A DNA stretch of 64,000 nt from Galdieria sulphuraria (GCF_000341285.1 NW_005178456.1:62001-126000), one strand, 5' to 3'; numbered from the stretch's first letter, positions 45,396-56,699 are shown. The notes: generated from the sequence alone by a model not told the origin. Made by a program: numbers and translations.

Positions 45396-47012
45396 TCAGC
45401 CATTTTTATTTTTCATATCTTGACATAAAACAGCGCTGTGGTCCGAACCAAGTGTAACGTATAAGACTGCACCTGCAGGTAAAGAGGTCACTTGGACAGG
45501 AGAAGTTCTGTACGAGGCAATAGATTCCAGTTCTCCGCCTCTTCCTAACTGACCATCCCTTCCTCTTCCCCAAGTATAGAGCACTCCATCTTTAGTAACT
45601 GCAGCTGTATGACCACCACCACAAGCTACCTGCACTATTTCAAAATTGCGAAGATTGTCTACTGGCTTGGCTAGAGAACAGTCCGCTTTTTCGCCGTGTC
45701 CCAACTGTCCTTCTCTACCTAAACCCCAAGTATAAACAAGACCATCACGCCCAAGAGCACAAACATGATAGTCACCAGCTGATATAGCAACTACATCAGA
45801 TAAGCCAGTTCCTGAAAGTGATCTTGGAGTTTGTACAAATCTCTCTCCATGAGAACGCCCTAATCCAAGTTGTCCGTAGTCATCTGCTCCACACGAATAC
45901 AAACCGCTTTCACATACAAAAATGGTAAAGTCTCTTCCACAAGCAACATCCACAACTAGAAATATCATTGAATAGTTGAGCAAGTAATTCTCTTAGTCGA
46001 TACCTTTTTCCGTCAAAGATTGCACTTTCTTGGGTTGATACTGACTGTTCTTTTCTCCATGTCCAAGTTCACCTTCATATCCATTTCCCCAAGTCCACAC
46101 TTCTCCTTTCTCTGTTACGGCAGCTGTATGACTACGACCACAAGAAACAGATATTACTTTTTCTTTCTCCAAATCGCCTTTTATCAATCGAGGAATAAAC
46201 ACATGTTCTGTTCCACCCGATCCTGCAGAAGCCGCACGACCCCAACAATATAGATGGCCATCCTTGTCAATAGCAGCCATATGATTACCACCTATAGAAA
46301 CTTTAACGATATTCTTTCCTTTCAAAGCTTCCACAAGGCGAGGCAAATTTTCGTTGGAGTCATCATTATGACCCAATTTTCCATATTCACCACTTCCCCA
46401 ACTAGGTAGCATATTTGAGCACATCCTATTCCATCTCTTTCTAACAACTTACGTATAAACGTCACCATCGAGTGAAATGCTATACACAGTGAGTAAAACA
46501 AGTTAAAGGAAAGTAACATCCTTTCCTTACGCTGCAGTACACGAATCACCAGCTGCAACATAAACAATTCGTTTTCCAGAAAGTGCTTCTACTGGAAATG
46601 GTCTATCAGCTGGTCTCTCATGGCCCTGACCAAGTTGTCCGATGAGGTTTAAACCAAAAGTTGTTAATAGAGTCCCATTTTCGAGAGCAGCTTTCTTCAT
46701 CCTATTCTTTCTTTCTTCTAGTAATTGCTCCCAAGATGATTTCAACTGCATTTCTACACACAAAGTAGAACTAGTGAAGAGAGCAAAACAACCCGAAACT
46801 ATGAGAAACTTGAACAGTCTGTGAGAAGAATCTCTCTGAGGCATAAACTTTGTTATACCCAACAGTGGTATAGTTTTCCACTGAAATAATATTCGATGAC
46901 AAGAAGAAAGTGTTGATCCTTGTCTGAAAGGTCCCCATTCTGCTGTTGTTCTGTAAACAGAGTTGACAAGTTTTGTGAAGCGTTGACCAACGACAGTCCA
47001 AACAGAATGCAT
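45396..47012 (-). CDS. RCC1-repeat protein with N-terminal membrane span, probably mitochondrial
   Basis: 488 residues from four exons (47012-46531, 46479-46453, 46401-46004, 45955-45396; exon 2 is 27 nt). The first 80 residues are basic and hydroxylated, followed by a hydrophobic span (FLIVSGCFALFTSSTLCV). About seven RCC1 blades follow, with repeats like YTWGSGEYGKLGHND, WTWGNGYEGELGHGE, YTWGLGREGQLGHGE and YTWGRGRDGQLGRGG. The layout recalls RCC1L/WBSCR16 and other mitochondrial RCC1 proteins rather than the nuclear Ran exchange factor. Partner unknown. It starts 36 bases from SEC23 on the other strand. Confidence 0.85.
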
Positions 47013-47048
47013 TGTGGATGATCGAGGAATTTTGAAGACTTGGAAAGA

Positions 47049-49355
47049 ATGGACTTTGTACAAGCCGAAGAAATAGATGGAGCTCGTTGGTCGTGGCATA
47101 TTTGGCCGTCAAGTAAGATCGAAGCTCAACGTTGTGTCGTGCCTTTTGGTTGTTTATATACACCGTTGAAGGACATACCCAATCTTCCCGTCTTACCTTA
47201 TCCTCCCGTCAAGTGCAAGTGTGGTTGCGTACTTAATCCATATTGTAGTGTTGACTTCCACGCAAAGTTGTGGGTTTGTCCTTTTTGTTTGCAGCGTAAT
47301 CCTTTGCCTCCTCAATATGCAGAAATATCGGAGACGAGACTACCTGGAGAACTCATCCCCAATTTTACTACTATCGAGTATGTCCTATCTCGCCCACCGG
47401 CACCGCCACCAGTTTTTCTATTTGTCATCGATACTTGCATCAATGAAGATGAACTTCAGGTTCTCAAGGAATACCTTCTAAAGGCGTTACAACTATTGCC
47501 ACCAGAAGCTATCGTAGGACTCGTTACTTTTGGTCAAAACGTGCACGTTCACGAACTAGGATATCAAGATTGCCCCAAGTCTTATGTCCTTAAAGGTTCA
47601 AAAGACTATACTCCGGTACAAATTAAGGAACTTCTTGGATTGGCGGTTTCTCCTACTCGTCTGTCAGGAACGTCTTCTTCAGTCAACCGTCCACAAGGTG
47701 CTGCTCGGTTTTTACAACCCGTCTCTGAATGTGAATTCATTTTTACGGATATTATCGAGGACCTTGGAAGGGATAATTGGCCAGTTCCAGCAGATCAGAG
47801 ACCTAAACGATGTACAGGGACCGCACTATCGATTGCCGTGGGATTGTTGGAAGCTTCTTATGCTGATTACGGTGCAAGAATTCAACTCTTTGTAGGAGGA
47901 CCTGCAGTGGAAGGACCAGGAAAGATTGTACAAGCAGAGTTGGGTGATACAGTTCGTTCTCATATGGATATTGATAAGGACAATGCTCCTTTCTACTCAA
48001 AGGCTTTGAAACATTACGAGTCAGTTACCTTACGAGCAGTCAATGCAGGCCATACTATTGATGTTTATGGTTGTTCTTTGGATCAAGTTGGTTTGTTTGA
48101 GATGAAGTCTTGTGTAGAAAGGACAGGTGGTTTTTTTGTTCAGGCAGAATCTTTTCATCATCTTATGTTTAAGAGAAGCTTTGAAGCGTTTTTCAGAGGC
48201 ACTCAAGCAGAAAATAACAAGTCTGGAGAAGAACAGAGTAAAAAAATGGGTCTTCGTTCAGGCTTTCAAGGCAGTTTGGAAGTTTTGACTTCTCGTGAGT
48301 TGAAAGTTTCTGGTGCCATTGGTCCAATGACTTCACTTAAGAAGCAATCCAATTGTGTTAGTCGAGATGTTGAGATTGGAATGGGTGGAACTTGTGCATG
48401 GAAGATGTGTGCTGTCGATCCTGGTGTAACAGTAGCAGTATATTTTGAAATTGTTCATCCACATGGAACACCTATTTCAGAAAATCAATTTCGTTATGTT
48501 CAGTTTGTTACTCAATATCAACATATTTCTGGTCAATACCGAATGAGAGTGTCTACGATGGCTGGAAGATGGACAGACCCTACCAATCTGGTGGATATTG
48601 CTAGTGGCTTTGATCAAGAAGCAGCAGCAGTTCTTATGGCGAGAATGGCAGTTTATAAGACGGAGAATGAAGAAGCATTTGATATTCTTCGCTGGCTTGA
48701 TCGTATGTTGATTCGTTTGTGTTCCAAGTTTGCAGAATATCAAAAGGAAGCTCCTGAAACGTTTCGTCTTTCTCCGCAGTTTTCACTTTATCCACAATTT
48801 ATGTACAACTTGCGCCGTTCACAGTTTTTGCAAGTATTCAATAGTAGTCCTGATGAAACTGCGTATTATCGTTCTTATTTGAATCGAGAAAATACATTGA
48901 ATGGCTTGTTGATGATTCAACCGAGTTTAATTGCATTTACATTGGAGAGTCCTCCAAGTCCCGTTTTGTTGGATGTTGCTAGTATTGCACCTGATCGTAT
49001 TTTACTTCTCGACACGTTCTTCTATGTGATTATTTATTATGGTGCTACTGTAGCCCATTGGAAGAAGGCAGGATATCATTTGGATCCACAATACGCACAT
49101 TTGAAGACCTTTTTGGAAGCTCCTAAAATAGAAGCACATGCTATTGCAGATGAGCGATTTCCTTATCCTCGATATATTGAAGCAGATCAGGGTTCAAGTC
49201 AAGGTCGATTTTTGTTAGCCAAATTGAATCCCTCAGTGACACATAATTCGAGTCCGAATGACTTGTCCATGGCATCTGACCTTATTTTCACTGATGATGT
49301 TAGTTTGCAAGTGTTTATGGAACATTTAAAGAAGCTTGCAGTTTCCAATCAATAA
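47049..49355 (+). CDS. SEC23: SEC23, COPII coat GTPase-activating subunit
   Basis: Inner COPII coat protein activating SAR1 at ER exit sites. Intronless, 768 residues from ATG 47049. The zinc finger is near residues 56-83 ([18 protein letters not shown]). The vWA-like trunk has [20 protein letters not shown] and the gelsolin-like C terminus contains [14 protein letters not shown]. Length and order match plant and animal SEC23. The catalytic arginine finger region is conserved in context but not proven here. Confidence 0.96.
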   Translation: MDFVQAEEIDGARWSWHIWPSSKIEAQRCVVPFGCLYTPLKDIPNLPVLPYPPVKCKCGCVLNPYCSVDFHAKLWVCPFCLQRNPLPPQYAEISETRLPGELIPNFTTIEYVLSRPPAPPPVFLFVIDTCINEDELQVLKEYLLKALQLLPPEAIVGLVTFGQNVHVHELGYQDCPKSYVLKGSKDYTPVQIKELLGLAVSPTRLSGTSSSVNRPQGAARFLQPVSECEFIFTDIIEDLGRDNWPVPADQRPKRCTGTALSIAVGLLEASYADYGARIQLFVGGPAVEGPGKIVQAELGDTVRSHMDIDKDNAPFYSKALKHYESVTLRAVNAGHTIDVYGCSLDQVGLFEMKSCVERTGGFFVQAESFHHLMFKRSFEAFFRGTQAENNKSGEEQSKKMGLRSGFQGSLEVLTSRELKVSGAIGPMTSLKKQSNCVSRDVEIGMGGTCAWKMCAVDPGVTVAVYFEIVHPHGTPISENQFRYVQFVTQYQHISGQYRMRVSTMAGRWTDPTNLVDIASGFDQEAAAVLMARMAVYKTENEEAFDILRWLDRMLIRLCSKFAEYQKEAPETFRLSPQFSLYPQFMYNLRRSQFLQVFNSSPDETAYYRSYLNRENTLNGLLMIQPSLIAFTLESPPSPVLLDVASIAPDRILLLDTFFYVIIYYGATVAHWKKAGYHLDPQYAHLKTFLEAPKIEAHAIADERFPYPRYIEADQGSSQGRFLLAKLNPSVTHNSSPNDLSMASDLIFTDDVSLQVFMEHLKKLAVSNQ

Positions 49356-49438
49356 AGAAAACTTACGGTCGATATTCTTCGCGATTTGTTGATCCTAGTT
49401 GCTATAGATTGGAGGATGATGGAAGAAGAAGAATTTTC

Positions 49439-50017
49439 ATGAATTGTGTGATGATGCAACAACGATCCTCCTGGATATATCGTACGTGGTGGAAACAAGC
49501 GAGTAAAATATTTTATCCCAAAAGGAACCTCTTCAAAGATAGAATAGTAGGACAGACAGAATCTGCCAACCAAGGAGGAGAGGAGTCCTTAAGTTGTACT
49601 CTTTCTGAAGTGGGTGAACAGCCTCTCAAGATAGACGATAGTTGTATCAAGGTAAGAACGAGAGATAAAAGTAGTACATTGTTTATATATATATATATAT
49701 ATATTGGTATAGCGTTTGAAGTTTGTTGGTAACCAGAGAGGAGGAAAACCGGTTGCTTTAAGAGTAGCAGTGGATAGTGGAGGTTGTTCAGGGTTTCAGT
49801 ATGCTTTTGAGTTGACAGAGGAAAAGGCAGCAGAGAATGAAACTATTATTGAGAAAGATGGAGCTAAAATATATGTTGACGATATTTCTCTGCCGTTTTT
49901 GAAGGGAAGTACGGTTGCTTTTGTTGAGGAACTGATGAGTAGTTCTTTCCGAGTGTTGAATAATCCTAGTTCGGAAGGAGGATGTAGTTGTGGAACTTCG
50001 TTTTCTCCCAAGATGTA

Positions 50018-50018
<1 letters not shown>
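49439..50018 (+). CDS. ISCA2: ISCA2-type iron-sulfur assembly protein
   Basis: A-type carrier for 4Fe-4S proteins in mitochondria. Two exons (49439-49651, 49713-50018; 61-nt intron with (AT)n before the acceptor), 172 residues. An Arg-rich N terminus is followed by the HesB/IscA fold: LRVAVDSGGCSGFQYAFELT, then SSFRVLNNPSSEGGCSCGTS. All three ligand cysteines (C-x-n-CxC) are present. VLNNP and the preceding S are typical of ISCA2 rather than ISCA1. Start at ATG 49439, since the upstream in-frame codon is TTG. Confidence 0.92.
49684..49704. repeat. (AT)n tract in the ISCA2 intron
   Basis: About ten TA units just before TTGGTATAG, the 3' splice site. Confidence 0.85.

Positions 50019-50041
<23 letters not shown>
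50018..50041. repeat. (AT)n microsatellite after ISCA2
   Basis: The run begins in the TAA stop of ISCA2 and continues about 24 bases. Confidence 0.85.
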
Positions 50042-50049
<8 letters not shown>

Positions 50050-50291
50050 TGTATGTTTGTGAGAGAATGAGTTGTTGGATGAAGAAGAAGGAGACTATCA
50101 TGCAATACATTGCGTTAAAAGAATAGGAAGACTCATAGAAATGTCTACAAGAAATCATTACCAAGTGAGAATGGATCGTTGATAAAAGACCAAGTTGAAC
50201 AAATGTTTCTAGTTGACAAGATGTATTGTTGTTGTTCCAAGCACTGACTCAGTTGCTTCGTTATCTCAACCTATTGACCATAAGAATACCC

Positions 50292-51575
50292 ATGTCTTTG
50301 AACAAACAGTGGCTCGCACAGCGCAAGTCACTGCTTGAGGCTTTTCGAAAGCTTAGCGACGCAAGGTCATCAACCCAGTGGCAAATTATATCTTCCCATA
50401 TTGAAGACCAGTTGAAGGAAGAAGATAACGAAAAGACTCTTCTCATCTACAAGGAAGTTGTACGCTTGTGCCAAAGTCCACAAAACTCCTTCATAGGGCT
50501 CAAGTTATTGGACCAATGGCTACCGTGCTCTAGGCTGTTGCGAGAATGGATATTGGAACCACTGGAGCCTTGTTTGATACAACTTGTAGAATCAGGTTCA
50601 ACAAAAGTCTGCCAGTTTCTTTCACTTTGGGATGAATACTATGGAGTTCAATTCCCAAGTTTGCATACATATGTCCGTCGTTTTGTGAAGAAAAAGGGAG
50701 GAACAATGACAAGTGAGCCTAGTTGCCCAAGTCCAGCTACTTATGTTCCTTGTGGTTGGAAAGAGGATGCCTTGTCGGTTATGAAACAGTTGCGAGAGTG
50801 TTTGGCTTTGATAGTTCCTAGGATGGAAGATTATGCGGTAGAAACAGCTACTCAAGGTCACCAGACTTGGACAACTTTGCAAGAGCCAAAAGATGATATC
50901 ACTATTCAGTTGGTGACTGACATTTCACTACTTGAAACTGAGGAGAACAGAATTGTGTTTGATTCTTGTCGTGAGTTTTTGGGACAGTTGGAGAAGATAT
51001 ACAGTCGTGCCAAACAAGTGGATAAACTTAGGGATGATTGGATGTGTCAAATAGAATCACTTTTACAGCATTGTTATCAACTTGGTCTAAGAAGCCAAAA
51101 TAATCGTTCGTTATATTATTCTTATGATAAGACAAGTGAAGATGAGGATACCAACGACATAGTGTGGGAGACAGTGGATGCGGAAGAAGTTGAGGATCAG
51201 GTCAAACTATGGGAACCTGACAGTTGTTGTGCTCCTCATGATGATGACAAAGGGAAACAACAAACGGATAAGCAAGAGTCGATGGTTTGTAATGAAGACA
51301 TACTGCAACAATTAGAATCAACTATGCCCTATCCAAAACGCAAAGAAAGGAAGCAACTTCATTCACAGTCATCTTGTTCCCATGAAACTTCTTTACGGGA
51401 GAAACCCAATCGAATTCGTACGAAGAAGGAGACAAGTAAACATCGCATTGCCAAGCAACTGAAACGATCAGCTTCAAAAGTATCCAAGACTTGGAATCAA
51501 CTGCAAGAACGAGAAGACTTGGAAAGGTATCATCAAACTTTTGCAAATAGTGTAACTGTAGGAAGAATAGATTGA
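50292..51575 (+). CDS. UVSSA-like transcription-coupled repair scaffold
   Basis: Intronless, 427 residues. The N-terminal helical part (residues about 1-150) looks VHS/ENTH-like and contains CQFLSLWDEYYGVQFPSLHT then YVRRFVKK, comparable with the UVSSA W..KFG..YK.L..GY.FL segment. An acidic patch near residue 290 (DIVWETVDAEEVEDQV) could be the TFIIH p62-binding element. The basic C-terminal part resembles the start of DUF2043. In animals UVSSA recruits TFIIH to stalled RNA polymerase II. The similarity is recognised by pattern, not alignment. Its TGA is 4 bases from the EAPP stop on the other strand. Confidence 0.58.
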   Translation: MSLNKQWLAQRKSLLEAFRKLSDARSSTQWQIISSHIEDQLKEEDNEKTLLIYKEVVRLCQSPQNSFIGLKLLDQWLPCSRLLREWILEPLEPCLIQLVESGSTKVCQFLSLWDEYYGVQFPSLHTYVRRFVKKKGGTMTSEPSCPSPATYVPCGWKEDALSVMKQLRECLALIVPRMEDYAVETATQGHQTWTTLQEPKDDITIQLVTDISLLETEENRIVFDSCREFLGQLEKIYSRAKQVDKLRDDWMCQIESLLQHCYQLGLRSQNNRSLYYSYDKTSEDEDTNDIVWETVDAEEVEDQVKLWEPDSCCAPHDDDKGKQQTDKQESMVCNEDILQQLESTMPYPKRKERKQLHSQSSCSHETSLREKPNRIRTKKETSKHRIAKQLKRSASKVSKTWNQLQEREDLERYHQTFANSVTVGRID

Positions 51576-51579
51576 ATAT

Positions 51580-52119
51580 TTAATATAACACATTGCAAAA
51601 ATGATACACTTCATCTTGGTCCAATACTCCAACCTCTGTATGACAAACGGCACAGACGACTGGAAGATATTTGTTTTGTAAGTCACTTACTTTACCTGCC
51701 TCTTTCAGTTGTTGATATTCCCGGTCACCTTCTGCACCACGAACACGAACTTTGAGCCTTTGGTCTGTTCTGACTCGACAATTCCGTACAAATATTGCTC
51801 TAAATTGGTTTTCATACTCTTCATGTTGTTGACACTGCACACAAAGCAAAGTGAAGCAACAAGGGCAAGATAACTGGAACTCATCGTCGTCCAAGTCTTT
51901 CCATTCTTCATCTCTGAGGTTTCTTTTGTCGGTTATTCCTCCTCTCTGTCGTCGAAATAGTCCACCGTGAAACAAGTTTTCCTTCACCCACCTCTCGTCT
52001 TCAGAGTCTGCATGCTCATCGTACAATGGGTCTCCGTGTTGAGACATAAAACGACTTTCAATGTCTTCATCCGAAGTGTCCGTAAGACTATCTTCATCTA
52101 CGGTATTATTATTATTCAT
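51580..52119 (-). CDS. EAPP: EAPP, E2F-associated phosphoprotein family
   Basis: 179 residues, intronless. Acidic Ser/Asp-rich N terminus, then the conserved EAPP C-terminal domain with two CxxC pairs: LSCPCCFTLLCVQCQQHEEY and LPVVCAVCHTEVGVLDQDEV, ending YHFCNVLY. Animal EAPP binds E2F proteins and modulates their activity; plants and algae hold orthologues of unknown role. A zinc-ribbon-like fold is likely from the four Cys. It begins 40 bases after the DapL stop on the same strand. Confidence 0.88.
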   Translation of the reverse strand: MNNNNTVDEDSLTDTSDEDIESRFMSQHGDPLYDEHADSEDERWVKENLFHGGLFRRQRGGITDKRNLRDEEWKDLDDDEFQLSCPCCFTLLCVQCQQHEEYENQFRAIFVRNCRVRTDQRLKVRVRGAEGDREYQQLKEAGKVSDLQNKYLPVVCAVCHTEVGVLDQDEVYHFCNVLY

Positions 52120-52159
52120 CCAAAATGCTCACAATTCCTATTGCGCACAAGAACAAATT

Positions 52160-53600
52160 TTATTTTCCAAACATTTTCTCTAATCGACTCTTTGCTTCCA
52201 AACATTGCTCTCGAGATGCAAATGCACTCAATCTTAGAAATGATTCTCCACCAGAACCAAAACCTACATATATATATATATATTCCTATAAGCACACAAT
52301 CCATGGAAATAATATACAAATTACCTGAACCTGGAACGGTGACTATTTGTGCCCTTTCAAGCAACTCTTCAAAAATATCCCAAGAGCTACGTCCAGGAAA
52401 CTGAACCCAAACATAAGGAGAGTTCTCTCCACCAAATACTTTCAATCCCAAGTCTCGCATAGCACTCGATAATATGTGAGCATTTTCCAAGTAATAGTCA
52501 GTCAGTCGTCTAACTTCTTGCATTCCCTTGTCATCTAATACAGCCAAACCACCAGCCTGAGCAAGACTAGATGCACCATTGAAACAAGTGGTAAATATGC
52601 GACGAAAGTCTTTGTGGACAAAACTTCCATCGGCAAATTGCAAACTTTTTGGACATACCACCCAACCCAAACGAACACCAGTAAAACCTGCATACTTGCT
52701 AAAAGAATTGCATTCCAAAGCAACTTCATTCGCACCCTCAATTTCAAAAATAGACTGCGGAATATTCTCATCTCTTATGAAAGGAGCATAAGCAGCATCG
52801 TAGACAATGATGGAACCGTTATTCTTTGCATATTGCACCAACTTTTCCAACTGTTCTCTTGTTGCAGCAGCACCAGTAGGATTATTAGGTGAACAAAAGA
52901 AAATGATATCTGCACGTGGCACTTTATCCAGTTGAGGAAAGAAATTATTCTCCGGTAGACAAGTCATGTAACGAATATTTTCATAGAGTGAGCCATTCTT
53001 TGTACCAGTCTGACCTACAATCACCGCACTATCCACATACACTGGATAAGAAGGATCCTGAACGGCAATATCCACTCCTGGACCAAACATCATTTGGAGA
53101 CGACCAATATCACACTTGGCACCGTCACTTACAAAAACTTCGTCGATATCCACTTTCCCACCATACAGACGTTCAGATATTTTCTTCCGAAGCTCTGGAT
53201 CTCCTAAATCGGGTCCATAACCTGAGTAACCTTCAGGTGTGGCTAAAGCGAGAGCTCTTTCGGCCATCTTTTGTGCCACATGGGCTGGAATGGGTTGTGT
53301 AGTATCACCGATACCTAAACTTATGATATTGGCAGTGGGATGTTTCTCTAAATAGGCATTTCTTCGTCTTGCTATTTCGGGAAACAAATAACCTGCTTCC
53401 AACTTTGCCAAATTAGGGTTTCTAGGTACTCTAGTCATTTGTTTGGATGCTGTTGGAGTAGAAGCTACAAGCAACGGTGAAGACCGAGAGAATCTCTTCT
53501 TTACTTGACAACGGTTGTTTTTGGGTTGAATAACAGAGTTGTTCAACTTGGGAATGAAGGTGCTATGAAAACACCATATAGAAGAAGAAGAATGGATCAT
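52160..53600 (-). CDS. dapL: LL-diaminopimelate aminotransferase, plastid
   Basis: PLP enzyme making LL-diaminopimelate from tetrahydrodipicolinate in one step of lysine synthesis. Two exons (53600-52325, 52263-52160; 61-nt intron), 459 residues. Leader of about 60 residues (transit peptide). Marks are YLFPEIARRRNAYLEKHP, ISLGIGDTTQPIP, FFCSPNNPTGAAATREQL and the PLP lysine in NSFSKYAGFTGVRLGW near residue 302. The C-terminal exon restores VPGSGFGSGGESFLRLSAFA, the family end; without it the frame runs into nonsense. The AGD2/DapL pathway is shared by plants, red algae, cyanobacteria and chlamydiae. Confidence 0.95.
52267..52283. repeat. (AT)n tract in the DapL intron
   Basis: Eight AT units directly before the GTAG acceptor on the minus strand. 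Confidence 0.85.
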
Positions 53601-53733
53601 GAAACCAAAATGACAAAAAGATACTTTGGGAATCAAAGATATATAAAGTTGTATTTTTTTACAACATGAAATATGTGCATCTTGGAATGTATAACTAGTC
53701 GTCAGTCTGTTGGTAAATCATGGTGATAGGAAA

Positions 53734-54053
53734 ATGACCACGCAAGGTAATATCGAGAAGCGAAGCCCTGCAGACTTTTTGAAACAAGTTGTTGGAAAAC
53801 CAGTGGTGGTAAAACTCAACTCTGGAGTGGAATATAAAGGAGTACTTGCTTGTCTAGATGGATATATGAATATTGCGATGGAACAAACGGAAGAGCACGT
53901 CGGTACACAGTTGAAAAATAAGTACGGAGATACGTTCATTCGGGGTAATAACGGTAAGTAACAAAGTTTCCGTAAGAGGTAACAAGTTGAAACGAGTATA
54001 AAGTACTCTATATTGCGGCGCAAAAGAAAGGCAAACAAAGAAAAGTTGGGTGA
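53734..54053 (+). CDS. LSM6: LSM6
   Basis: Sm-like ring subunit of LSM1-7 (mRNA decay) and LSM2-8 (U6 snRNA). Two exons (53734-53953, 54004-54053; 50-nt intron), 89 residues. PADFLKQVVGKPVVVKLNSG then VEYKGVLACLDGYMNIAMEQ (Sm1) and FIRGNNVLYIAAQKK (Sm2, completed by the splice) match human LSM6 nearly residue for residue. Divergent from DapL with 133 bases between starts. Confidence 0.96.
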
Positions 54054-54154
54054 AAAGAAAGAGGTACTCGGGAAATGCTACTTGCCTTGATCGTCACCCT
54101 TTGATTTTGAACCAAGGACAAGAATAAAAAGGAAGTTTTCTGTTACACGAAAGA

Positions 54155-54826
54155 TTACAAGTTGGAAGAAGTCTCAGAAACTTTCTCTTGCTCCAATAGA
54201 CGTGGCACTTTACAAGAAGGCTCTACAAGTTCAGGGTCCTGAGTGCCAGATTCTGGAAAATGAAGTTGAAGCAAGATACAGTTGGAATCAGTCTCCTGTT
54301 CTTGCAACATCTCATCCTCCCCTTGTTCTACATCTTTCACGATGAACGTAACTGTTTCCGTATAGGTTGTTCCGTGTCCTTTCACCGTAAGAAGTAACAC
54401 ATACTTTCCAGGAACGTCCGCCTTGAAATGAGTCTCTGGAGTCCTACCTACGCATAAAGTTATGTAACCAGTTTTAAAAAAGTTTCGAATTTTCATACTA
54501 TACAACAAATCGGCGTTGGTTAGAAGACTCTTTTCTGGTTTGGAAACCAAAGACCAACGACAAACGAGTCTCCCTGGTTGACTTCGGTCGTCACGTACTC
54601 CTCTTTCAGAGGAAGCCTTTGATTTCCTTTTAGGAAGTTGTTGTTGTCTACCACCTTGTGTAAGAGTGTTGGACTCTTCACCTGTTGCTTGTTCTGTTTC
54701 CGAAGGAGAACTGTCCGCCAAATGTTGTAGCGAAGGTTTGTCTTCCCAGTCCGTTGAAAACTGATTAAGATGTTCTGAAGTAGGTGAACAGCCACCACTT
54801 GGAGATAATAACTGTTCCACTTCCAT
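54155..54826 (-). CDS. Unassigned protein with Ig/PKD-like domain
   Basis: 223 residues, intronless, from ATG 54826. The N-terminal third is Ser/Gln-rich and disordered. Residues about 90-170 look like a beta-sandwich of PKD type: LVCRWSLVSKPEKSLLTNAD, then THFKADVPGKYVLLLTVKGH and ETVTFIVKDV. The C terminus is acidic. It has no signal peptide although PKD domains are normally extracellular, so it is either cytosolic or the start is wrong. No family assigned. Confidence 0.6.
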   Translation of the reverse strand: MEVEQLLSPSGGCSPTSEHLNQFSTDWEDKPSLQHLADSSPSETEQATGEESNTLTQGGRQQQLPKRKSKASSERGVRDDRSQPGRLVCRWSLVSKPEKSLLTNADLLYSMKIRNFFKTGYITLCVGRTPETHFKADVPGKYVLLLTVKGHGTTYTETVTFIVKDVEQGEDEMLQEQETDSNCILLQLHFPESGTQDPELVEPSCKVPRLLEQEKVSETSSNL

Positions 54827-54881
54827 GGCTACTTTGTGTTGAGAAACTTTGCTCACACAAAATCAAAAACTAAAGAATTCT

Positions 54882-56423
54882 TTATAAGAGGCGGGATTCT
54901 TTCATGAACAATACCCACAACAAAGGAATAAGCAACAATGTGCGATACAACAGTCTAGTAAAAATAGAAAACTTGGTCACATGTTCACTAGAAAAATAGA
55001 GTGATGAAGAAATATACTTCAAGACAACATATCCATAAAACAGTGCTACCCAAAACCAAGCACTAGGAACGCTTTGACGAAAGCCCTTGCAAGAAAAAAT
55101 GGATAAAACAAATATAAAACAGAATAAACTTCTGGCAAACATATTGGCAATATTTGCAATGAGTAGTCCTACTATGCCAATTCGTTGTGACAAAAAATAT
55201 GCTAGTCCCAAGTAACACAAAGAAATAAACCAACTATAATATGTATAATTTGCAATGGCTCTCCTATCACCAACCTATAGAAATTATCAACAATAACAAC
55301 AAATAGACTGCGCACTTACAGATGTATAAAAAGCTTCAAGTAGGCCATTCAATCCCATAGCAAAGATATAATAACTGTAGCATTCCAATAAGAAAACAGA
55401 TGACTTCCATTGATTCCCAAAAAAGAGAGCAATACAGTCTGGAATGAAAAAGGGACCCAATATACAAAGACTTGAACATAATACTATTTCAAATCGCAAT
55501 AAAGTACATAAGAAATGCTTCCATTCATTCAATACACGAGCTCTCTTCGATCTTTCCAAGTAATCCGAAGCATAACGAGAAAACACAATATGAGCCTGCT
55601 CTTCTAATGGACGAAACAAGAAGCGAAGTATCAATGAACCTAGATTGGCAGAAAATTTATAGTTTCCTCGACCTTTTATATCATTCAATAAAATAAGAAT
55701 GATATTTTCACCATCTCCAAGAAGAAACTTTGGACAAGCTCGAAGAACAGAGTAAAAGGTAATCCATAAATGAGACTCTATTCCTGCAGGTATCTTCAAA
55801 ACTTCATTGAAATGACAAGGAAGAAAACTATTATTGTCTGAAAGCAACCACAAGAAACATATATTCAACATACAACTATAAGCTATATGGCTCAATGGAA
55901 CTGCGAACCCATATGGCATACGAAAATGCAGAAGCAAAATTAGACAAGTTGTACAACAAATGAGACTAGTGCCTTCTGCCAAAGAACGTTCCTTATATTG
56001 ATCTCGCTGTGTCAACTGTACCCAGTGGATATCTGAAAGTGCTTCTAAGCATAGAGCAACAAGTTCTAGAGCCCAAGGCCAAGGAGAAAAACCAGAAAGA
56101 CGCCAAAATATGACACAAGATAAGAAGCCAATCAAACAAGTAAAATAAAAACCACATGATAAGTACCAGTTCAACAGAACCTGTTGATTAGTTGTGAAAC
56201 GTAGACTTGTTGGTCGAAAGCCTTCTCTCCAAGGCATGAGAGATAACGAGGAGAACAACGCTAACTGAACATCTGAAAACGCCACTTGTTCAGGAAGTAG
56301 GTTTCTAATAGTCCATAGCCTTAGTGAAAAGGAAACTATTCTGGTAATCAACTGAGTTCCAACCAATAGGGGAATTGTCTTCAAAGCTTGAAAAGAGATT
56401 CGTTCAGAAGTTTTCGTTGACAT
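54882..56423 (-). CDS. RFT1: RFT1-type ER membrane protein (lipid-linked oligosaccharide)
   Basis: Polytopic protein linked to Man5GlcNAc2-PP-dolichol availability for N-glycosylation. Two exons (56423-55320, 55274-54882; 45-nt intron), 498 residues, about 12 hydrophobic spans. Family segments are IRNLLPEQVAFSDVQLALFS (cf. LRYVSPEALGIVNVRL), REGFRPT, LLGDGENIILILLN and FRPLEEQAHIVFSR. Exon 2 brings the last membrane pair. The start is 8 bases downstream of the stop of a small ORF on the same strand. Confidence 0.9.
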
Positions 56424-56430
56424 GAGAAAA

Positions 56431-56649
56431 CTAATCCGTGGTGGGTCCACGATAATACTTGTTTGCTTCCTCCAACAGCCCTGAATCCAGCGAGTCTCTC
56501 ACTTGTGTTGTGTTAAGAGTGGGACTTTTTGAACCACCTCTTGTATGAAAAGGACCAGGAAATAAGGTATCAATTACAATATTTATGTCGCTCTTTATAC
56601 TTTCCCTAAGAGATACGATTGTCTTTAGAATTCCATTCCACATCGCCAT
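56431..56649 (-). CDS. Small ORF just upstream of RFT1
   Basis: 72 residues from ATG 56649 (MAMWNGILKTIVSLRESIKS), hydrophobic first half and polar second half with PGPFHTRGGSKSPTLN. It ends 7 bases before the RFT1 ATG and begins 50 bases from RPP30 on the other strand. It fits no family I know. It could be an independent small protein, a regulatory upstream ORF of RFT1, or one cistron of a two-gene mRNA. Confidence 0.42.
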   Translation of the reverse strand: MAMWNGILKTIVSLRESIKSDINIVIDTLFPGPFHTRGGSKSPTLNTTQVRDSLDSGLLEEANKYYRGPTTD

Positions 56650-56699
56650 CCAATTAGAAAAATTTGCAAGTTGCAGTGCACTAGTAGTACAACTATCAC

